The notes below the pieces were generated by a model. It was not told the DNA's origin. It searched no databases and was given only the letters and a program-made list of their open reading frames with translations. This document shows positions 63,124 to 64,000 of a DNA stretch of 64,000 bases, piece by piece (within the stretch, counting starts at the first letter, position 1; every line of letters begins with the position of its first letter). The translations under genes and the position numbers were made by a program. The stretch covers positions 1,325,501 to 1,389,500 of the forward strand of contig NZ_CP115446.1 of the NCBI RefSeq assembly GCF_027912455.1, read 5' to 3'. Source of the DNA: Aurantiacibacter sp. MUD61. GTDB taxonomy: Bacteria; Pseudomonadota; Alphaproteobacteria; Sphingomonadales; Sphingomonadaceae.

Positions 63124-64000
63124 ATGGACGAGAAAGAATTGGAAGCAGAATCACGCGAATTGCTGCCGGAAGACCCCGCGCCCGATTGCCCGCAGGATAC
63201 GCCGCAGCTGTTCGCCCGCGTTCTGGATGGGGTGGGTGCAGGCCGCCCGCTGAGCTGGGAAGAGGCGCAGGCATGGCAGCCGGGTGAGGAGAAAGAAGTC
63301 CTCTGGATGCACCTGTGCCGCAATCAGGCAGGCGTCGACGAATTCCTGCTCAGCCTTAATATCCCCGAACCGACCCGTGAATTGCTGGTGAGCGACCGGA
63401 CCCGCCCGCGCGCGTTCCGCGAGGGTGATACGCTGGTGGCGACGCTGCGCGGGATCAACTTCAATCCGGGCGCCCAGCCTGAAGACATGTTGTCCATGCA
63501 GCTGTGGTGCGATGGGAAACGCCTTATTACCCTGCGCCGCATGCCACTGCAGACCCCGCGCCGCGTGCTCCAGATGATCGACCGACGCGAGGCAGGGCCT
63601 ACCGATGCCGGTGCGCTGATTACCGAACTGGCCGAAGCGATGATCACACGGATGAACCGCTCAATCGTCGACATGAACCAGCATATCGATCGGCTGGAAG
63701 AGATGGAGGATGACGGCAATGCGGAGAAGATGCTCGATGAGATCGCCATCATTCGCCGCAATTGCCTCGGCCTGAAACGCCATATGGGGCCGATGCACGA
63801 GGCGCTTGAGGCCATATCGCGCTATGCGCCGCCGTGGTTCGAAGATCATGACCGGCGCGAAATTGCCGAGAGTATCGACCGGCTGCGGCGGTACTTGGAA
63901 GATCTAGATATCAGCAAGGAAAGCGCTGTCGTGCTGATGGACGACATCCGCGCCAGCTCCATCGCGCGCAACGAGCAGGCGACGTATCTGCTGACCATCG
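63124..64000 (+). CDS. zntB: CorA/ZntB family divalent metal transporter (partial)
   Basis: Only the first 292 codons are seen, since the gene runs past the window end. The cytoplasmic N-terminal part fits ZntB: LLSLNIPEPTRELLVSDRTRPRAFREGDTLVATLRGINFNPGAQPEDM, then LWCDGKRLITLRRMPLQTPRRV and the long helix (AEAMITRMNRSIVDMNQHIDRLEEMEDD) toward the membrane. The GMN motif would lie beyond the edge. ZntB-type proteins move Zn2+ or other divalent ions. Confidence 0.88.
   Translation, partial: MDEKELEAESRELLPEDPAPDCPQDTPQLFARVLDGVGAGRPLSWEEAQAWQPGEEKEVLWMHLCRNQAGVDEFLLSLNIPEPTRELLVSDRTRPRAFREGDTLVATLRGINFNPGAQPEDMLSMQLWCDGKRLITLRRMPLQTPRRVLQMIDRREAGPTDAGALITELAEAMITRMNRSIVDMNQHIDRLEEMEDDGNAEKMLDEIAIIRRNCLGLKRHMGPMHEALEAISRYAPPWFEDHDRREIAESIDRLRRYLEDLDISKESAVVLMDDIRASSIARNEQATYLLTI

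Overview
The window looks like a chromosomal core segment from a high-GC alphaproteobacterium, most likely order Sphingomonadales and probably Erythrobacteraceae. This rests on several things seen together: high GC; frequent GTG and TTG starts with short gene overlaps; the alphaproteobacterial neighbourhoods rpmH-rnpA-yidD-yidC-engB, dnaA next to rpsT and mutM, ubiE-ubiB-coaBC-dut, and trpS-murJ-secB / Tim44-like gene-mltA-smr; a PEP-CTERM-like surface protein; and an EAL protein with a CHASE2-like sensor. The genus is inference. I saw no rRNA, tRNA, CRISPR array, prophage or intact insertion sequence.

Layout. 1-2.6 kb: a partial membrane protein, comM and a secreted ClpP-fold-like protein. 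2.7-6.3 kb: ribosomal protein L34, RNase P protein and the YidD/YidC membrane insertion machinery with GTPase EngB; a paired inverted hairpin repeat sits between rpmH and rnpA. 6.3-8.8 kb: a c-di-GMP phosphodiesterase-like membrane protein followed by a 17-codon ORF and a terminator. 9-12.5 kb: a GST, dapE, a dicarboxylate symporter and a lipoprotein. 12.5-18.2 kb: nth, an HExxH protein, an M48 protease, dapB, a sirtuin and a ThiF/MoeB-like protein. 18.3-21.6 kb: dnaA, rpsT and mutM, with degenerate DnaA-box-like words beyond the 3' end of dnaA. 21.6-28.4 kb: ubiquinone genes, two tandem paralogous membrane proteins, an enlarged CoaBC and dUTPase. 28.4-39 kb: regulators, membrane proteins, trpS, murJ, secB, a Tim44-like protein and mltA.

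39-44 kb is a peroxide defence block (katG, ahpF, ahpC) with strong palindromes in its leaders and between ahpC and ahpF. 44-49.3 kb holds rlpA, aroC and a ruvA...ruvB cluster split by three unrelated small genes. 49.5-52 kb is the most unusual part: a Ser/Thr/Gly repeat protein with a PEP-CTERM-like end and a (PPGS)n run, convergent with a prolyl-4-hydroxylase-like 2-oxoglutarate oxygenase. 52-64 kb carries aconitase, a DMT exporter, two convergent L,D-transpeptidase-like genes, a glycosyltransferase-like/aspartic protease pair, a histone-deacetylase-like hydrolase, a thioredoxin-like lipoprotein coupled to a 39-residue ORF, ispG and the start of a CorA/ZntB transporter.

Most genes are housekeeping. 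No complete unknown system is evident. The best leads are the repeat protein with its neighbouring oxygenase, the 17-codon ORF after the EAL gene, the covarying inverted repeat near rpmH, the acidic insert in CoaBC, the duplicated membrane protein pair, and the duplicated 3' end of aroC.
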